Positions 38,607 to 46,913 of a stretch of 64,000 nucleotides of DNA are shown one piece after another. Origin of the DNA: Nocardia cerradoensis NBRC 101014 (GTDB taxonomy: Bacteria; Actinomycetota; Actinomycetes; Mycobacteriales; Mycobacteriaceae); the NCBI RefSeq assembly GCF_000308535.1, contig NZ_BAFW01000005.1, positions 1 to 64,000 on the forward strand, written 5' to 3'. Position numbers and translations under genes: made by a program. The stretch's first letter is position 1. Each line of letters starts with the position of its first letter. A model generated the notes under the pieces. The model had not been told where the DNA came from. It did not search any database and saw nothing but the letters and a program-made list of their open reading frames with translations.

Positions 38607-40085
38607 ATGACCAAGCCGATCAGTAAGCCGACCACTACCAACACCGGCACCCCGGTCCCCAGCGACAACGAATCGCTGACCGCCGGCACCGAGGGCCCGA
38701 TTCTCCTGCACGACCACTACCTCATCGAGAAGCTCGCCCAGTTCAACCGGGAGCGGGTGCCGGAGCGGATCGTGCACGCCAAGGGGGCGGGCGCCTTCGG
38801 CGAACTCGTCGTCACCAACGACGTCAGCCGCTACACCAAGGCCAAGCTCTTCCAGCCGGGTGCGCGGACCGAATCGCTGGCCCGGTTCTCCACCGTCGCC
38901 GGTGAACAGGGCAGCCCCGACACCTGGCGCGATCCGCGCGGATTCGCGGTCAAGTTCTACACCCCCGACGGCAACTACGATCTGGTCGGCAACAACACCC
39001 CGGTGTTCTTCATCAAGGACCCGATCAAGTTCCCCGACTTCATCCGTTCGCAGAAGAGGTTGCCGGGCAACGGTCTTCGCGATCACAACATGCAGTGGGA
39101 CTTCTGGACCCTGCGCCCGGAATCGGCGCATCAGGTGACCTGGCTGATGGGTGACCGCGGCATTCCCAAGACCTACCGGCATATGAACGGCTACGGCTCG
39201 CACACCTACCAGTGGATCAACGCCGAGGGCGAACGGTTCTGGGTGAAGTACCACTTCAAGACCGATCAGGGCATCGAATTCCTGACCCAGTCCGAGGCCG
39301 ACCGGCTGGCCGGCACCGACCCTGACTATCACCGCCAGGATCTGTGGGAGGCCATCGAACGCGGTGAATTCCCGAGCTGGACGCTGTATGTGCAGATCAT
39401 GCCGGTGGGGGAGGCGGCGAACTACCGCTTCAACCCGTTCGATCTGACCAAGGTGTGGTCGCACAAGGACTACCCGCTGATCGAGGTCGGCACCTGGACG
39501 CTGAACCGCAACCCGCGCAACTACCACGTCGAGATCGAACAGGCCGCGTTCGAGCCGTCGGCGATCGTGCCGGGTATCGGTTATTCGCCGGACAAGATGC
39601 TGCTGGGCCGGGTCTTCGCCTATGCCGACGCCCATCGCTACCGCATCGGTACCAACTACCACCAGTTGCCGCCGAACCGTGCGCGGGCTGCCGAGGTGAA
39701 CTCCTATTCCAAGGAGGGCGCCATGCGCTACGACTTCAACGAGCCGGAAGTGCCTGTCTACGCGCCGAATTCGTTCGGCGGCCCGCACGCCGACGCGGCC
39801 GTGGCCCCGGAGGAGGCGGCGTGGAGTTTCGAGCCCGAGCAGGTGCGCGCCGGTTACGTCCAGCACGCCGAGGACAGCGATTGGGCGCAGCCGGGCACGC
39901 TGGTGCGTGAGGTGTACAACGACGAGCAACGGCAGCGCTTGGTGGACAACGTGGTCGGGCATGTGCTCGGCGGCGTGCGCGAACCGGTGCTGAGCCGGGT
40001 GTTCGACTACTGGAAGAACATCGATCCGGAGATCGGCAAGCGCATCGAGGAAGGTGTGCGCGCCGGTCTGAACGGCAACGGCTGA
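38607..40085 (+). CDS. katA: Monofunctional heme catalase
   Basis: A 492-residue small-subunit (clade 3 type) catalase. Catalytic His57 in [10 protein letters not shown], Asn130 in [19 protein letters not shown], and the heme-ligand tyrosine in [14 protein letters not shown] are present. Full length. ATG at 38607 with AGGAGG five bases upstream; the frame upstream is open only because of overlap with furA. Detoxifies hydrogen peroxide under FurA control. A strong terminator follows. Hydrogen peroxide from the cholesterol-oxidase-like enzyme in this window would be one local source, though no link is shown. Confidence 0.95.
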   Translation: MTKPISKPTTTNTGTPVPSDNESLTAGTEGPILLHDHYLIEKLAQFNRERVPERIVHAKGAGAFGELVVTNDVSRYTKAKLFQPGARTESLARFSTVAGEQGSPDTWRDPRGFAVKFYTPDGNYDLVGNNTPVFFIKDPIKFPDFIRSQKRLPGNGLRDHNMQWDFWTLRPESAHQVTWLMGDRGIPKTYRHMNGYGSHTYQWINAEGERFWVKYHFKTDQGIEFLTQSEADRLAGTDPDYHRQDLWEAIERGEFPSWTLYVQIMPVGEAANYRFNPFDLTKVWSHKDYPLIEVGTWTLNRNPRNYHVEIEQAAFEPSAIVPGIGYSPDKMLLGRVFAYADAHRYRIGTNYHQLPPNRARAAEVNSYSKEGAMRYDFNEPEVPVYAPNSFGGPHADAAVAPEEAAWSFEPEQVRAGYVQHAEDSDWAQPGTLVREVYNDEQRQRLVDNVVGHVLGGVREPVLSRVFDYWKNIDPEIGKRIEEGVRAGLNGNG

Positions 40086-40100
40086 ACCTGACGAAATCTG

Positions 40101-40131
40101 CGGGCCCGCACCGGTCTTCGGTGCGGGCCCG
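40101..40131 (+). terminator. Terminator after katA
   Basis: A perfect 13-bp stem (40101-40113 with 40119-40131) and a 5-base loop, 16 bases past the katA stop. Confidence 0.8.
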
Positions 40132-40164
40132 TCGTCTGTGATCAGTGCCGCGCGGCGCCGGCCG

Positions 40165-40383
40165 CTACTGGCACCAGGTGGGGCCCTGGTTCATCAGCAT
40201 CAGGCGAACGATGGTGCACATGATGGACTGCGTGGACGAGCCGGTGCCGCCGTCGGCAACCGGCTGGGTCGCGGCTACGGGTGCGGCGGTCTGCGACGTC
40301 GTCTCGGCCTGGGCCGGGGCGAGGGGGAGCAGGACGGCGCCACACACCAGTGCGCCGGCGGTGAGTCGCGTAATCCGAGTCAT
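40165..40383 (-). CDS. Small secreted protein, unknown
   Basis: A 72-residue protein with a signal peptide (TRITRLTAGALVCGAVLLPLAPAQA, cut near AQA). The mature part is about 45 residues, Thr/Ala-rich, and ends IMCTIVRLMLMNQGPTWCQ, with two cysteines that may form a loop. Start at 40383 with GGAAGGT upstream; ATG at 40404 overlapping the upstream tetR stop is an alternative. Convergent with katA. Too small and diverged for assignment. Confidence 0.68.
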   Translation of the reverse strand: MTRITRLTAGALVCGAVLLPLAPAQAETTSQTAAPVAATQPVADGGTGSSTQSIMCTIVRLMLMNQGPTWCQ

Positions 40384-40400
40384 CGTGAACAGACCTTCCG

Positions 40401-41069
40401 TCAAGGTTTTCCGATCCGTGGGAACGGATCCGCTGACTCATCCACGGCTGTGCGAGAAGTGTTAACGGGTGGGAGCAGGGTGTCGACGAGCCGGGTCGCG
40501 GTGGTGTGGTCGAGTGGGGCGTGACCGAGCAGGAAGCGGTACCAGAACAGTCCGTAGAGCAGATCCACCAGCAGGTCCACATCCGTCTCGCCGGGCAGTT
40601 CGCCCCGGGTGATCGCGCGCTCGAGGATGTCGCGCACGGCGGCGCGGCGGGCTGCGGTGAACTCCTGCAGTAATTCGGCGAGGTGGGGGTCGCGGGCGGC
40701 CTCGCGCACCAGCGCGCGCAGCGCCGGGGCAGTCGAAACCTGTTGGGCGCCGGCGAAAGTCGAATCCGCGACGAGCAGCAGGTCGGTGCGCACCGAGCCG
40801 GTGTCCGGGGCCGGCACCTCCTGGCGAGCGCGGTCGAGCAGCGCGTCGAGCAGCACCGCTCCCTTCGACGGCCACCAGCGGTAGATCGTCTGTTTGCCGA
40901 TCCCGGCGGCGGCCGCGATGGAATCGACCGTGATCGAGCCGCCCTCGGAGGTGGCGAGCTGAGCGAGAGCGGCGTCGAGAATCGCGCGACGGGTGGCCTC
41001 GTTCCGGCGCCGGCCGGTGTGCGCGCGGGCGGGTGACGTCGAATCCGGTTGCCGCGGTCGTGTGCCCAT
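40401..41069 (-). CDS. TetR-family regulator
   Basis: A 222-residue repressor with a helix-turn-helix at about 22-70 (NEATRRAILDAALAQLATSEGGSITVDSIAAAAGIGKQTIYRWWPSKGAVL-type) and a helical ligand domain (TetR_C_11-like, ending LFWYRFLLGHAPLD). Divergent from the SDR gene, with a perfect 25-bp palindrome between. The small secreted-protein gene starts just at its 3' end and may share its transcript. Confidence 0.9.
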   Translation of the reverse strand: MGTRPRQPDSTSPARAHTGRRRNEATRRAILDAALAQLATSEGGSITVDSIAAAAGIGKQTIYRWWPSKGAVLLDALLDRARQEVPAPDTGSVRTDLLLVADSTFAGAQQVSTAPALRALVREAARDPHLAELLQEFTAARRAAVRDILERAITRGELPGETDVDLLVDLLYGLFWYRFLLGHAPLDHTTATRLVDTLLPPVNTSRTAVDESADPFPRIGKP

Positions 41070-41122
41070 GGTCTACCTCCCAGCGGTGACGATGCTCGGG
41101 AATACCGCACCCGATACGCTCG

Positions 41123-41147
41123 TTGTCGAGACTGTCAGTCTCGACAA
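41123..41147. promoter_or_regulatory. Perfect 25-bp palindrome (TetR operator)
   Basis: Arms TTGTCGAGACTG (41123-41134) and CAGTCTCGACAA (41136-41147) around one central T, in the 103-base gap between the divergent tetR-like and SDR genes. Twelve perfect pairs is strong evidence for a dimeric repressor site. Confidence 0.85.
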
Positions 41148-41172
41148 ACTGTACAGGACAGGAACAGTAGCA

Positions 41173-41910
41173 ATGAGCGCTTCCAGCACCGGCATCCCGC
41201 GCGTCGTCGTCATGGGCGGTAGTTCCGGAATCGGTGCGGCCACCGCCGCGCTGTTCGCGAACGAGGGTGCCGAGGTCGTGGTCACCGGCCGCAGTCAGGA
41301 CAAACTCGACGCGGCAGTGGCCCGGCTGGGTGGTAAGACCAGCGGCTACCGGATGGACGCGACAGATGCCGAGCAGATCGCGGCATTCTTCGCCCAGTCC
41401 GGCCCCATCGACCACCTCGTCGTCGCGGTCAGCGGTTCGGCGGGCAGCGGTCCGTTCGCCGAACTCGATCTCGACCACCTGGCGCAGGGGTTCGACGGTA
41501 AGTTCTGGCCGCAGGTGAGGATTGTGAAAGCGGCTCTGCCGCATCTGGTTTCGGACGGATCCATCACCCTGATCACCGCGGCGTCGGCGCATGCGGCCTT
41601 CCCCGGCACCGCCGGACTGGCCGCGATCAACGGGGCGCTGAACGCCATGGTGCCTCCGCTGGCGGTCGAACTCGCCCCACTGCGGGTGAACGCCGTGGCG
41701 CCCGGCGTCATCGACACCGAATGGTGGGAGCGGGTGCCGCAGGAGCAGCGCCGCACCCTCTTCGACGGCCTCGCCGCCACCACACCCGTTGGGCGCGTAG
41801 GGGATCCGGAGGAATTGGCGCGGGCCGTGCACATGATCGCCACCAACGGCTTCGTCAGCGGCGTGGTCCTCGACGTTACCGGCGGGGCGAACCTGCCCAC
41901 CGGCCGCTGA
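41173..41910 (+). CDS. SDR-fold protein lacking the catalytic Tyr-Lys pair
   Basis: A 245-residue Rossmann protein. NAD(P) motif VVVMGGSSGIGAATAALFANEGAEVVVTGRS with GGSSGIG at 15-21 is intact. Where classical SDRs have YxxxK, the sequence reads AFPGTAGLAAINGALNAM, so the tyrosine is replaced by leucine and the lysine by asparagine. PG-type tail NAVAPGVIDTEWWE remains. A non-classical mechanism, a binding or scaffold role, or a divergent subfamily is possible. It lies behind a TetR palindrome and is probably ligand induced. Confidence 0.85.
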   Translation: MSASSTGIPRVVVMGGSSGIGAATAALFANEGAEVVVTGRSQDKLDAAVARLGGKTSGYRMDATDAEQIAAFFAQSGPIDHLVVAVSGSAGSGPFAELDLDHLAQGFDGKFWPQVRIVKAALPHLVSDGSITLITAASAHAAFPGTAGLAAINGALNAMVPPLAVELAPLRVNAVAPGVIDTEWWERVPQEQRRTLFDGLAATTPVGRVGDPEELARAVHMIATNGFVSGVVLDVTGGANLPTGR

Positions 41911-41915
41911 TCTCT

Positions 41916-41955
41916 GCGGCGGAGGTCCTGGGCAGCCGCTCAGGACCTCCGCCGC
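41916..41955. terminator. 15-bp hairpin overlapping the tetR stop codon
   Basis: GCGGCGGAGGTCCTG (41916-41930) pairs perfectly with CAGGACCTCCGCCGC (41941-41955) around 10 bases. The right arm is coding sequence at the 3' end of the convergent TetR gene, which stops at 41940. Confidence 0.75.
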
Positions 41956-42722
41956 GCGTGCAGTCCGTCCAGGATCAGGCCCAGCTCCTCATCGAAATTG
42001 TCCTCGCGGATGCGGGTGGAGTCGTGCCCGCGGTGCTCGGCGAAGCGCTGGGAGATCCGCGGATAGGGGCGTGCGGCGAGTTCGGCGGCGGCCATGAACT
42101 GGTCGAACCAGACCTGTTCGTCGAGGCCGCTGCGCGCGATCGAGGTCAGCATCGCGGCCTCGGTGGAGGTCGCGCCGATGACGTAGGCGAGCAACGTATT
42201 CGAGGCGCGGTCCGCGGTGGCAGTGTCGAAGCCGGCGCCTTCCAATATCGACAGCAGCGACTCGGACAGCCGCAACATGTTCGGCCCCAGATAGACCAGC
42301 CCGGCGGTGGTCATCACCATCGACGTCCATGGGTGGCGCAGCAGGATGCGCCGGATGTCGTGACACAGGTCGAGCATCGCGGCACGCCAGTCGGCGATCG
42401 GCTCGGCCGGTAACCGCAGTTCGCTGAAAGCCTCGTCGACGACCAGTTCGAGCAGTTCGTCCTTGTTTGCGACATGGGTGTAGAGCGAGGTCGCGCCCGC
42501 GCCCAACCGGCTGCCCAGCTTGCGCATGCTCAGCGATTCGAATCCCTCGGCATCGAGCAGGGCGATCGCCTCGGCGACGATCTGCTCTCGGCTCAGCGCC
42601 GGTTGCTCGCGGCGCTGCCGGTGCTCGCGCGTCCACACCGAGCGGATCTGCGTGGTTTCCCCGGATTCGGCCGGCGTGGAGTCGGTCGTAGCGGAGTCGG
42701 TCGTAGCGGGCCGAGACGCCAT
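41940..42722 (-). CDS. TetR-family regulator of the MFS pump
   Basis: A 260-residue repressor with an unusual ~45-residue polar N-terminal lead, then ALSREQIVAEAIALLDAEGFESLSMRKLGSRLGAGATSLYTHVANKDELLELV and a TetR_C-type all-helical domain. This architecture (tetracycline-repressor class C-terminal domain) is frequent in regulators of drug efflux. Divergent from the DHA2-type MFS gene, with two dyads between them. GC content and codons match the region. Confidence 0.88.
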   Translation of the reverse strand: MASRPATTDSATTDSTPAESGETTQIRSVWTREHRQRREQPALSREQIVAEAIALLDAEGFESLSMRKLGSRLGAGATSLYTHVANKDELLELVVDEAFSELRLPAEPIADWRAAMLDLCHDIRRILLRHPWTSMVMTTAGLVYLGPNMLRLSESLLSILEGAGFDTATADRASNTLLAYVIGATSTEAAMLTSIARSGLDEQVWFDQFMAAAELAARPYPRISQRFAEHRGHDSTRIREDNFDEELGLILDGLHARRRS

Positions 42723-42769
42723 CGGCTCTCCTTTCGCGGTCGACTGTCAGCATAGTCGCGTCCGCACGA

Positions 42770-42832
42770 CGTTCGATCAGTCGAACGCCGTACCCATTGC
42801 CGAACAGTGTGCGGTGGCCGTACAGTGTTCGG
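42770..42832. promoter_or_regulatory. Two dyads overlapping the MFS promoter
   Basis: CGTTCGA TCAG TCGAACG at 42770-42787 is a perfect 7-bp dyad. CCGAACAGTGT (42800-42810) and ACAGTGTTCGG (42822-42832) form a second with 10 of 11 pairs. TTGCCG (42797-42802) and TACAGT (42821-42826), 18 bases apart, are covered by the second dyad. Confidence 0.75.
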
Positions 42833-42879
42833 AGTGACGCACGGTGTGCGTCCTTTCTGGTCCTTCGAAAGGGTTCGCG

Positions 42880-44400
42880 ATGGATAGTTCGGAATCGAGT
42901 GCTGTCGGCAGTTCGCGGCGCTGGCTGATCCTGGTCGTCTTGTGCCTGAGCTCGCTGGTGCTGGTGATCGACAACATGGTGCTGACGGTGGCCATTCCGC
43001 AGATAGCCACCGATCTGCACGCGGACGCGCAACAGATCCAGTGGATCATCGATGCCTATCTGCTGGTGTTCGCCGGACTGCTGCTCACCTCCGGCAGCCT
43101 CTCCGACCGCTTCGGCCGGCGGCTGATCATGGTGATCGGCCTGGCGCTCTTCGGTGGCGCCTCACTGCTGGCCGCCTATGCCGGCAGTCCGGAGATGCTC
43201 ATCGCCGGGCGGGTGCTGATGGGCATCGGCGGCGTCCTGATCATGCCCAGCACCCTGTCGATCCTGATCACCGTCTTCGATGATCGGGAGCGGCCGAAAG
43301 CCATCGCGGCGTGGAGTGCGGTCGCCACGCTCGGCATGGTCGGCGGTCCGGTCCTCGGTGGCGCGCTGCTGAACCACTTCTGGTGGGGTTCGGTCTTCGT
43401 GATGAATGTGCCGATCGCGGGCCTGGCGATCGTGGCGGCGCTGGTGCTCATGCCGGAATCTCGGGGGCCGTGGCGTAAGCCCGACCTCCCGGGCGCGGTG
43501 CTGTCGATCGTCGGGATGACGGCGCTGGTGTGGACGATCATCGCGGTGCCGCAGCGCGGCTGGTCGGACAGCGCGACTCTCGCCGCCGCGGCGGTGACGG
43601 TTGCCGCATTGTGCGGCTTCGTGATTCGCGAACTGCGCACCGATTCGCCGATGGTCCCGCTGCACCTGTTCGGCAACCGCACCTTCACCGGATCCAGCTT
43701 CTCGCTGGTGCTGGTGACCTTCGCCAACGGCGGTCTGGTGCTGGTGCTGACGCAATATCTGCAATTCGTGCTCGGCTATTCGCCGATGCGGACCGCGCTG
43801 GCGTTCACGCCGATGGCGATCGCGCTGCTGGCGTTCAACGCGCTGGGGGCGAGCGTGGTCGGCAAACTCGGCGCCAAGCCGGTGACCGTCGCCGGGTTGG
43901 TCGTCGTCGCCGGAGGTTTCGGGGTGCTGGCCACGCTGAACGCCGGAACCGGGTTCTGGCTGCCGGCCATGGCCATGGCGCTGCTCGGCGCGGGAGCCGG
44001 TCTGGCGATGCCCGCGGCGATCGGCGCGCTGATGAGCGCGGTGCCCGCCGAACACGCCGGGGTGGGTTCGGCGCTCAACGACACCATTCAGCAGACCGGT
44101 GGTGCGCTGGGCGTCGCGGTCCTGGGAGCCATCCTGGCCGGCACCTATTCCGGCGCGATGCCGGACGCGGCGCCGGCGAGTGCGCGCGAATCCATCGCCG
44201 GTGCGCTCGGCCTGGACGACCCGCACCTGGCGGGACTGGCTCGCGATGCCTTCAGTTCCGGAATGCACGCCGCCTTCGCGGTCGGCGCGGTGAGCGCGGT
44301 GGTCGCGGCACTGGTGGCGGTGTTCTTGATGCGGAACGTGAAAGAGACTGTCGGACAGCAGGACCCGGGTACGGCGGAAGAACTGGTCGGCACGCGCTGA
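42880..44400 (+). CDS. DHA2-type (14-TM) MFS drug efflux transporter
   Basis: A 506-residue EmrB/QacA-family proton antiporter. Motif A is GSLSDRFGRRLIM in loop 2-3 and motif C is GMVGGPVLGGALL in helix 5; about 14 helices run to NVKETVG. ATG at 42880 with AAAGGG upstream. Controlled by the divergent TetR through two operators by inference. Exports cationic or aromatic drugs by family; the specific substrate is unknown. Confidence 0.9.
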   Translation: MDSSESSAVGSSRRWLILVVLCLSSLVLVIDNMVLTVAIPQIATDLHADAQQIQWIIDAYLLVFAGLLLTSGSLSDRFGRRLIMVIGLALFGGASLLAAYAGSPEMLIAGRVLMGIGGVLIMPSTLSILITVFDDRERPKAIAAWSAVATLGMVGGPVLGGALLNHFWWGSVFVMNVPIAGLAIVAALVLMPESRGPWRKPDLPGAVLSIVGMTALVWTIIAVPQRGWSDSATLAAAAVTVAALCGFVIRELRTDSPMVPLHLFGNRTFTGSSFSLVLVTFANGGLVLVLTQYLQFVLGYSPMRTALAFTPMAIALLAFNALGASVVGKLGAKPVTVAGLVVVAGGFGVLATLNAGTGFWLPAMAMALLGAGAGLAMPAAIGALMSAVPAEHAGVGSALNDTIQQTGGALGVAVLGAILAGTYSGAMPDAAPASARESIAGALGLDDPHLAGLARDAFSSGMHAAFAVGAVSAVVAALVAVFLMRNVKETVGQQDPGTAEELVGTR

Positions 44401-44467
44401 CCGGCCGGGACGGAGTCCGTCGCGTCCGGAGGTCGAGTCCGTGGCGAGCCCGGGGGCCGCCGATCGG

Positions 44468-44527
44468 TCAGATCAAGCCCCACCAGTAGATCAGGCAAGC
44501 CAGGACGAAGACGACCGCAGTTTCCAT
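44468..44527 (-). CDS. Candidate 19-residue membrane peptide
   Basis: The ORF METAVVFVLACLIYWWGLI is one transmembrane helix, with AGGA upstream on the minus strand and a stop at 44468. It lies alone between convergent genes. Very short hydrophobic ORFs occur by chance, but start context, membrane composition and an intact stop make it worth listing. No family is assigned. Confidence 0.38.
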   Translation of the reverse strand: METAVVFVLACLIYWWGLI

Positions 44528-44576
44528 ACCCCCATCATTCCTCGAGTCGGACACCCGCGCCGCTGCCGAATCGTGA

Positions 44577-44616
44577 TCCGCTCGGTCTGTCACCCCTCGT
44601 CGACAGACCGAGCGGA
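44577..44616. terminator. 15-bp hairpin
   Basis: TCCGCTCGGTCTGTC (44577-44591) pairs perfectly with GACAGACCGAGCGGA (44602-44616) around 10 bases. A smaller hairpin, CCTGCCGC/GCGGCAGG, follows at 44644-44667. They lie between the MFS gene and the convergent LutC-type gene. Confidence 0.75.
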
Positions 44617-44762
44617 ACGTCTCGGTCGCAGCCGGTGAGTGATCCTGCCGCCCCCTCTCGCGGCAGGAGCACTCCCGGTGTCGACGACGACAATGCCGGG
44701 GTGCGCTTGCCGCGCCCTTAACGAGCGCTTGCGAGGGGGCTGGGAAGAAACGGGGGACTCGA

Positions 44763-45428
44763 TCAACCGACGATGACGACGACCAGCCGTCGCTCGGTCT
44801 CCTCGATGACGCCGCCGACCTTGCCGGAATCGGCCTCCGGATCGGTCATGGCGGTCGGGCCGCCGAACCAGGTGATGGATCGGCGCGGGTCCAGTTTGTC
44901 CAGAACCTGCGGGAGTGAGTAGTCGATCTGCTCGACGCGGACCACGCAGATGTGACAGTCGGCCAGGACGGCGGCGTCGCGGCGGCACTGTCCCGGTCCG
45001 CCGTCGAGAATCAGGGTGCCGGCGTCGGCTACCGCGCCGGCGCATCCGGTGACCACGGCGTCGGTGCGTTCGCGATCGAGGATCGACAGCTGGGGCTGAT
45101 CGTCGAGGACCCGATGCTCGCCCGTCAGTTCCCAGCGCCGCAGCCAATGCTCGGGCAGCCCGTCGGGGGCCAGCGCCGAGCGGGCGCCGTGGGCGCGCAG
45201 GGCCGAGTCGATCGCACCGGGGATCTCGTCCGCGCCGACCCGATGGACCTGGGCGCCATAATGTTTGAGGCGATCGATGAACAGTTCGACGATCTCGGCC
45301 TGGTCCGCGGCCGAGTGCACCGGGGCGTTGCGCTGATAGTTGCGCGGCACCGGCACCATACGTTCGTCATTCGGTAGCGCCTCGAGGGCATCGCGCACGC
45401 GGCGCAGGAAATCCTCCCGCGAGGTCAC
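44763..45428 (-). CDS. LUD-domain protein (LutC/YkgG family), orphan
   Basis: A 221-residue LUD protein: REDFLRRVRDALEAL at the start, ALRAHGARSALAPDGLPEHWL, then TDAVVTGCAGAVADAGTLILDGGPGQCRRDAAVLADCHICVV, the conserved LutC core. In complete systems LutA-LutB-LutC oxidise L-lactate using iron-sulfur centres; here no lutA or lutB is visible. A stand-alone role is therefore uncertain. GTG start at 45428 with GGGAG upstream. Confidence 0.85.
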   Translation of the reverse strand: MTSREDFLRRVRDALEALPNDERMVPVPRNYQRNAPVHSAADQAEIVELFIDRLKHYGAQVHRVGADEIPGAIDSALRAHGARSALAPDGLPEHWLRRWELTGEHRVLDDQPQLSILDRERTDAVVTGCAGAVADAGTLILDGGPGQCRRDAAVLADCHICVVRVEQIDYSLPQVLDKLDPRRSITWFGGPTAMTDPEADSGKVGGVIEETERRLVVVIVG

Positions 45429-45514
45429 CGTGAATCTCCCGTTCCATTCCTCCGGCTCCTCCCGCCGGATCGTACTTCGCGAACCAGGCTACCGTGCGGT
45501 AGGAGATCGCGAGC

Positions 45515-46555
45515 TCAGCCCACGAATTCCCGGGTACGCCGGCGCCGGATCAGCGTAATCACCAGATCGGCCGCGGTGGCCGCCCACACCGCCAGCGCCA
45601 CCCACGCCTCACCGTGCCCGAAGTCGACCATCCATTGTTCGCCGGTGGCCTTGCCCAGTTCGGCGGTTCCCACGCCGTACATGCCCACGGGAAACACGAT
45701 GCTCCACAGGCCCGGTTCGTAACTCAACCCGAAATGCCGGACCAGATGCCGCCAGATGCCGGCCGCCAGCAGCAGCGGAACCAGCCAGCTGCCGAACGCC
45801 CACAGCACCAGCGTCGCACCCTCGAGCATGGGCCGCACCGTCGCGATCAACGCCACCGAGCGCTGATTCATGATCTGGGTACCGGCCAGCACGCTGATCG
45901 CCGTGGCGCCCATGAAGATCCAATACGTCGGCGCGAGGCGCTCGGCGGTCAGCGAGGTGCCGAACAGGGTGCCCAGCACCACCGTCGCCACGATGCCGTA
46001 GAGCACCACGCCGACCGACCAGCACAGCAGCGCCGGAATCGCGAAACGCTGACCCCACGGCGGCGGCAGGGCGGTGGCGGCCACCGCGAGTGATTGGGTA
46101 CCGACCACCCACAGGAACCAGGTGCCGTTGGCGCCCGTCACCGCGGTCGGTGCGCCGTGATGCAGCATGAGCAGCGCCGGAATCGCGTACCCGAGAACCG
46201 CCCACACGACCGTCGCCACCAGCAGCAGCGCCAGCGCCGCACCCACCCAGGCATGCCGGGACAGCCCCGCCGACAGCACCCCGGTAGCGGCGACGAAGGC
46301 CAGATAGGTGAAGCCGGTCGCGGGATTCCTCGCATCGCCGATCACGCGGTCGCGGAAGAATGCGATGCGCAGCAGGGTCGCCACCACGAGCACCGCGTAG
46401 GCGATCAGGCCGACGATCAACAGGGCATCGCCACCCCACTCCCACCCCGCCGCGCCGACGGCCCGCGAGACGATGCCGGTCGCCATCACCGAGGCGAACC
46501 ACCCCGGACCGAGATTCGCCACGAAACCCACTCGCCGCCCGAACGACTCGCTCAC
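45515..46555 (-). CDS. TDT (TehA/SLAC1) family transporter
   Basis: A 346-residue membrane protein with about ten helices: NLGPGWFASVMATGIVSRAVG opens the family fold and APTYWIFMGATAISVLAGTQIM and GLWSIVFPVGMYGVGTAELGKATG carry the conserved positions of the tellurite-resistance/dicarboxylate/anion-channel family. Substrate may be an anion, C4-dicarboxylate or sulfite. GTG start at 46555; the open upstream extension is Arg/Ser-rich with no protein character. Monocistronic, convergent with nothing recognised. Function inferred by family only. Confidence 0.88.
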   Translation of the reverse strand: MSESFGRRVGFVANLGPGWFASVMATGIVSRAVGAAGWEWGGDALLIVGLIAYAVLVVATLLRIAFFRDRVIGDARNPATGFTYLAFVAATGVLSAGLSRHAWVGAALALLLVATVVWAVLGYAIPALLMLHHGAPTAVTGANGTWFLWVVGTQSLAVAATALPPPWGQRFAIPALLCWSVGVVLYGIVATVVLGTLFGTSLTAERLAPTYWIFMGATAISVLAGTQIMNQRSVALIATVRPMLEGATLVLWAFGSWLVPLLLAAGIWRHLVRHFGLSYEPGLWSIVFPVGMYGVGTAELGKATGEQWMVDFGHGEAWVALAVWAATAADLVITLIRRRRTREFVG

Positions 46556-46913
46556 AGCGCGAGTGTTCCACGCAGACGCCGCCGAGCCCCGCATCCACAC
46601 CGTGCCGGGTCGGCTCGGCTCGACCGGTGCGCTCGGCGTCGTGATGCCGCGCTGCCGTCCGTGAACTCGTCTCTGCGAGCTTCGCCGGATGTGCCTGTGA
46701 GTGGTCCGTGTGGTGACGATGCCGCGTTGCCGGCGCGCTCCTTCGCTCGGGCTGCGATTACCTCTGCTCGATCCGGTTGTCGTAGTAGACATTTCGTGAC
46801 TGTGCCGCGTAGCCGATGTGGTGCGCCTCGGCGCTCGCGGCGGTCGCTTGCGTCGGATGTGCTGGTCCGCCGGACTGTGGGGTGTGGCGGGTTTGCCCTC
46901 GAGCCCGCTTTGT
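46556..46913. other. 358-base region without a supported gene
   Basis: Upstream of the TDT gene and downstream of the ClC gene, both on the minus strand. Open frames run through it, but their translations are Arg/Ser/Thr-rich with no domain. It contains two loosely similar GATGCCGCG(C/T)TGCCG segments. Probably the TDT promoter region or decayed sequence. Confidence 0.45.
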
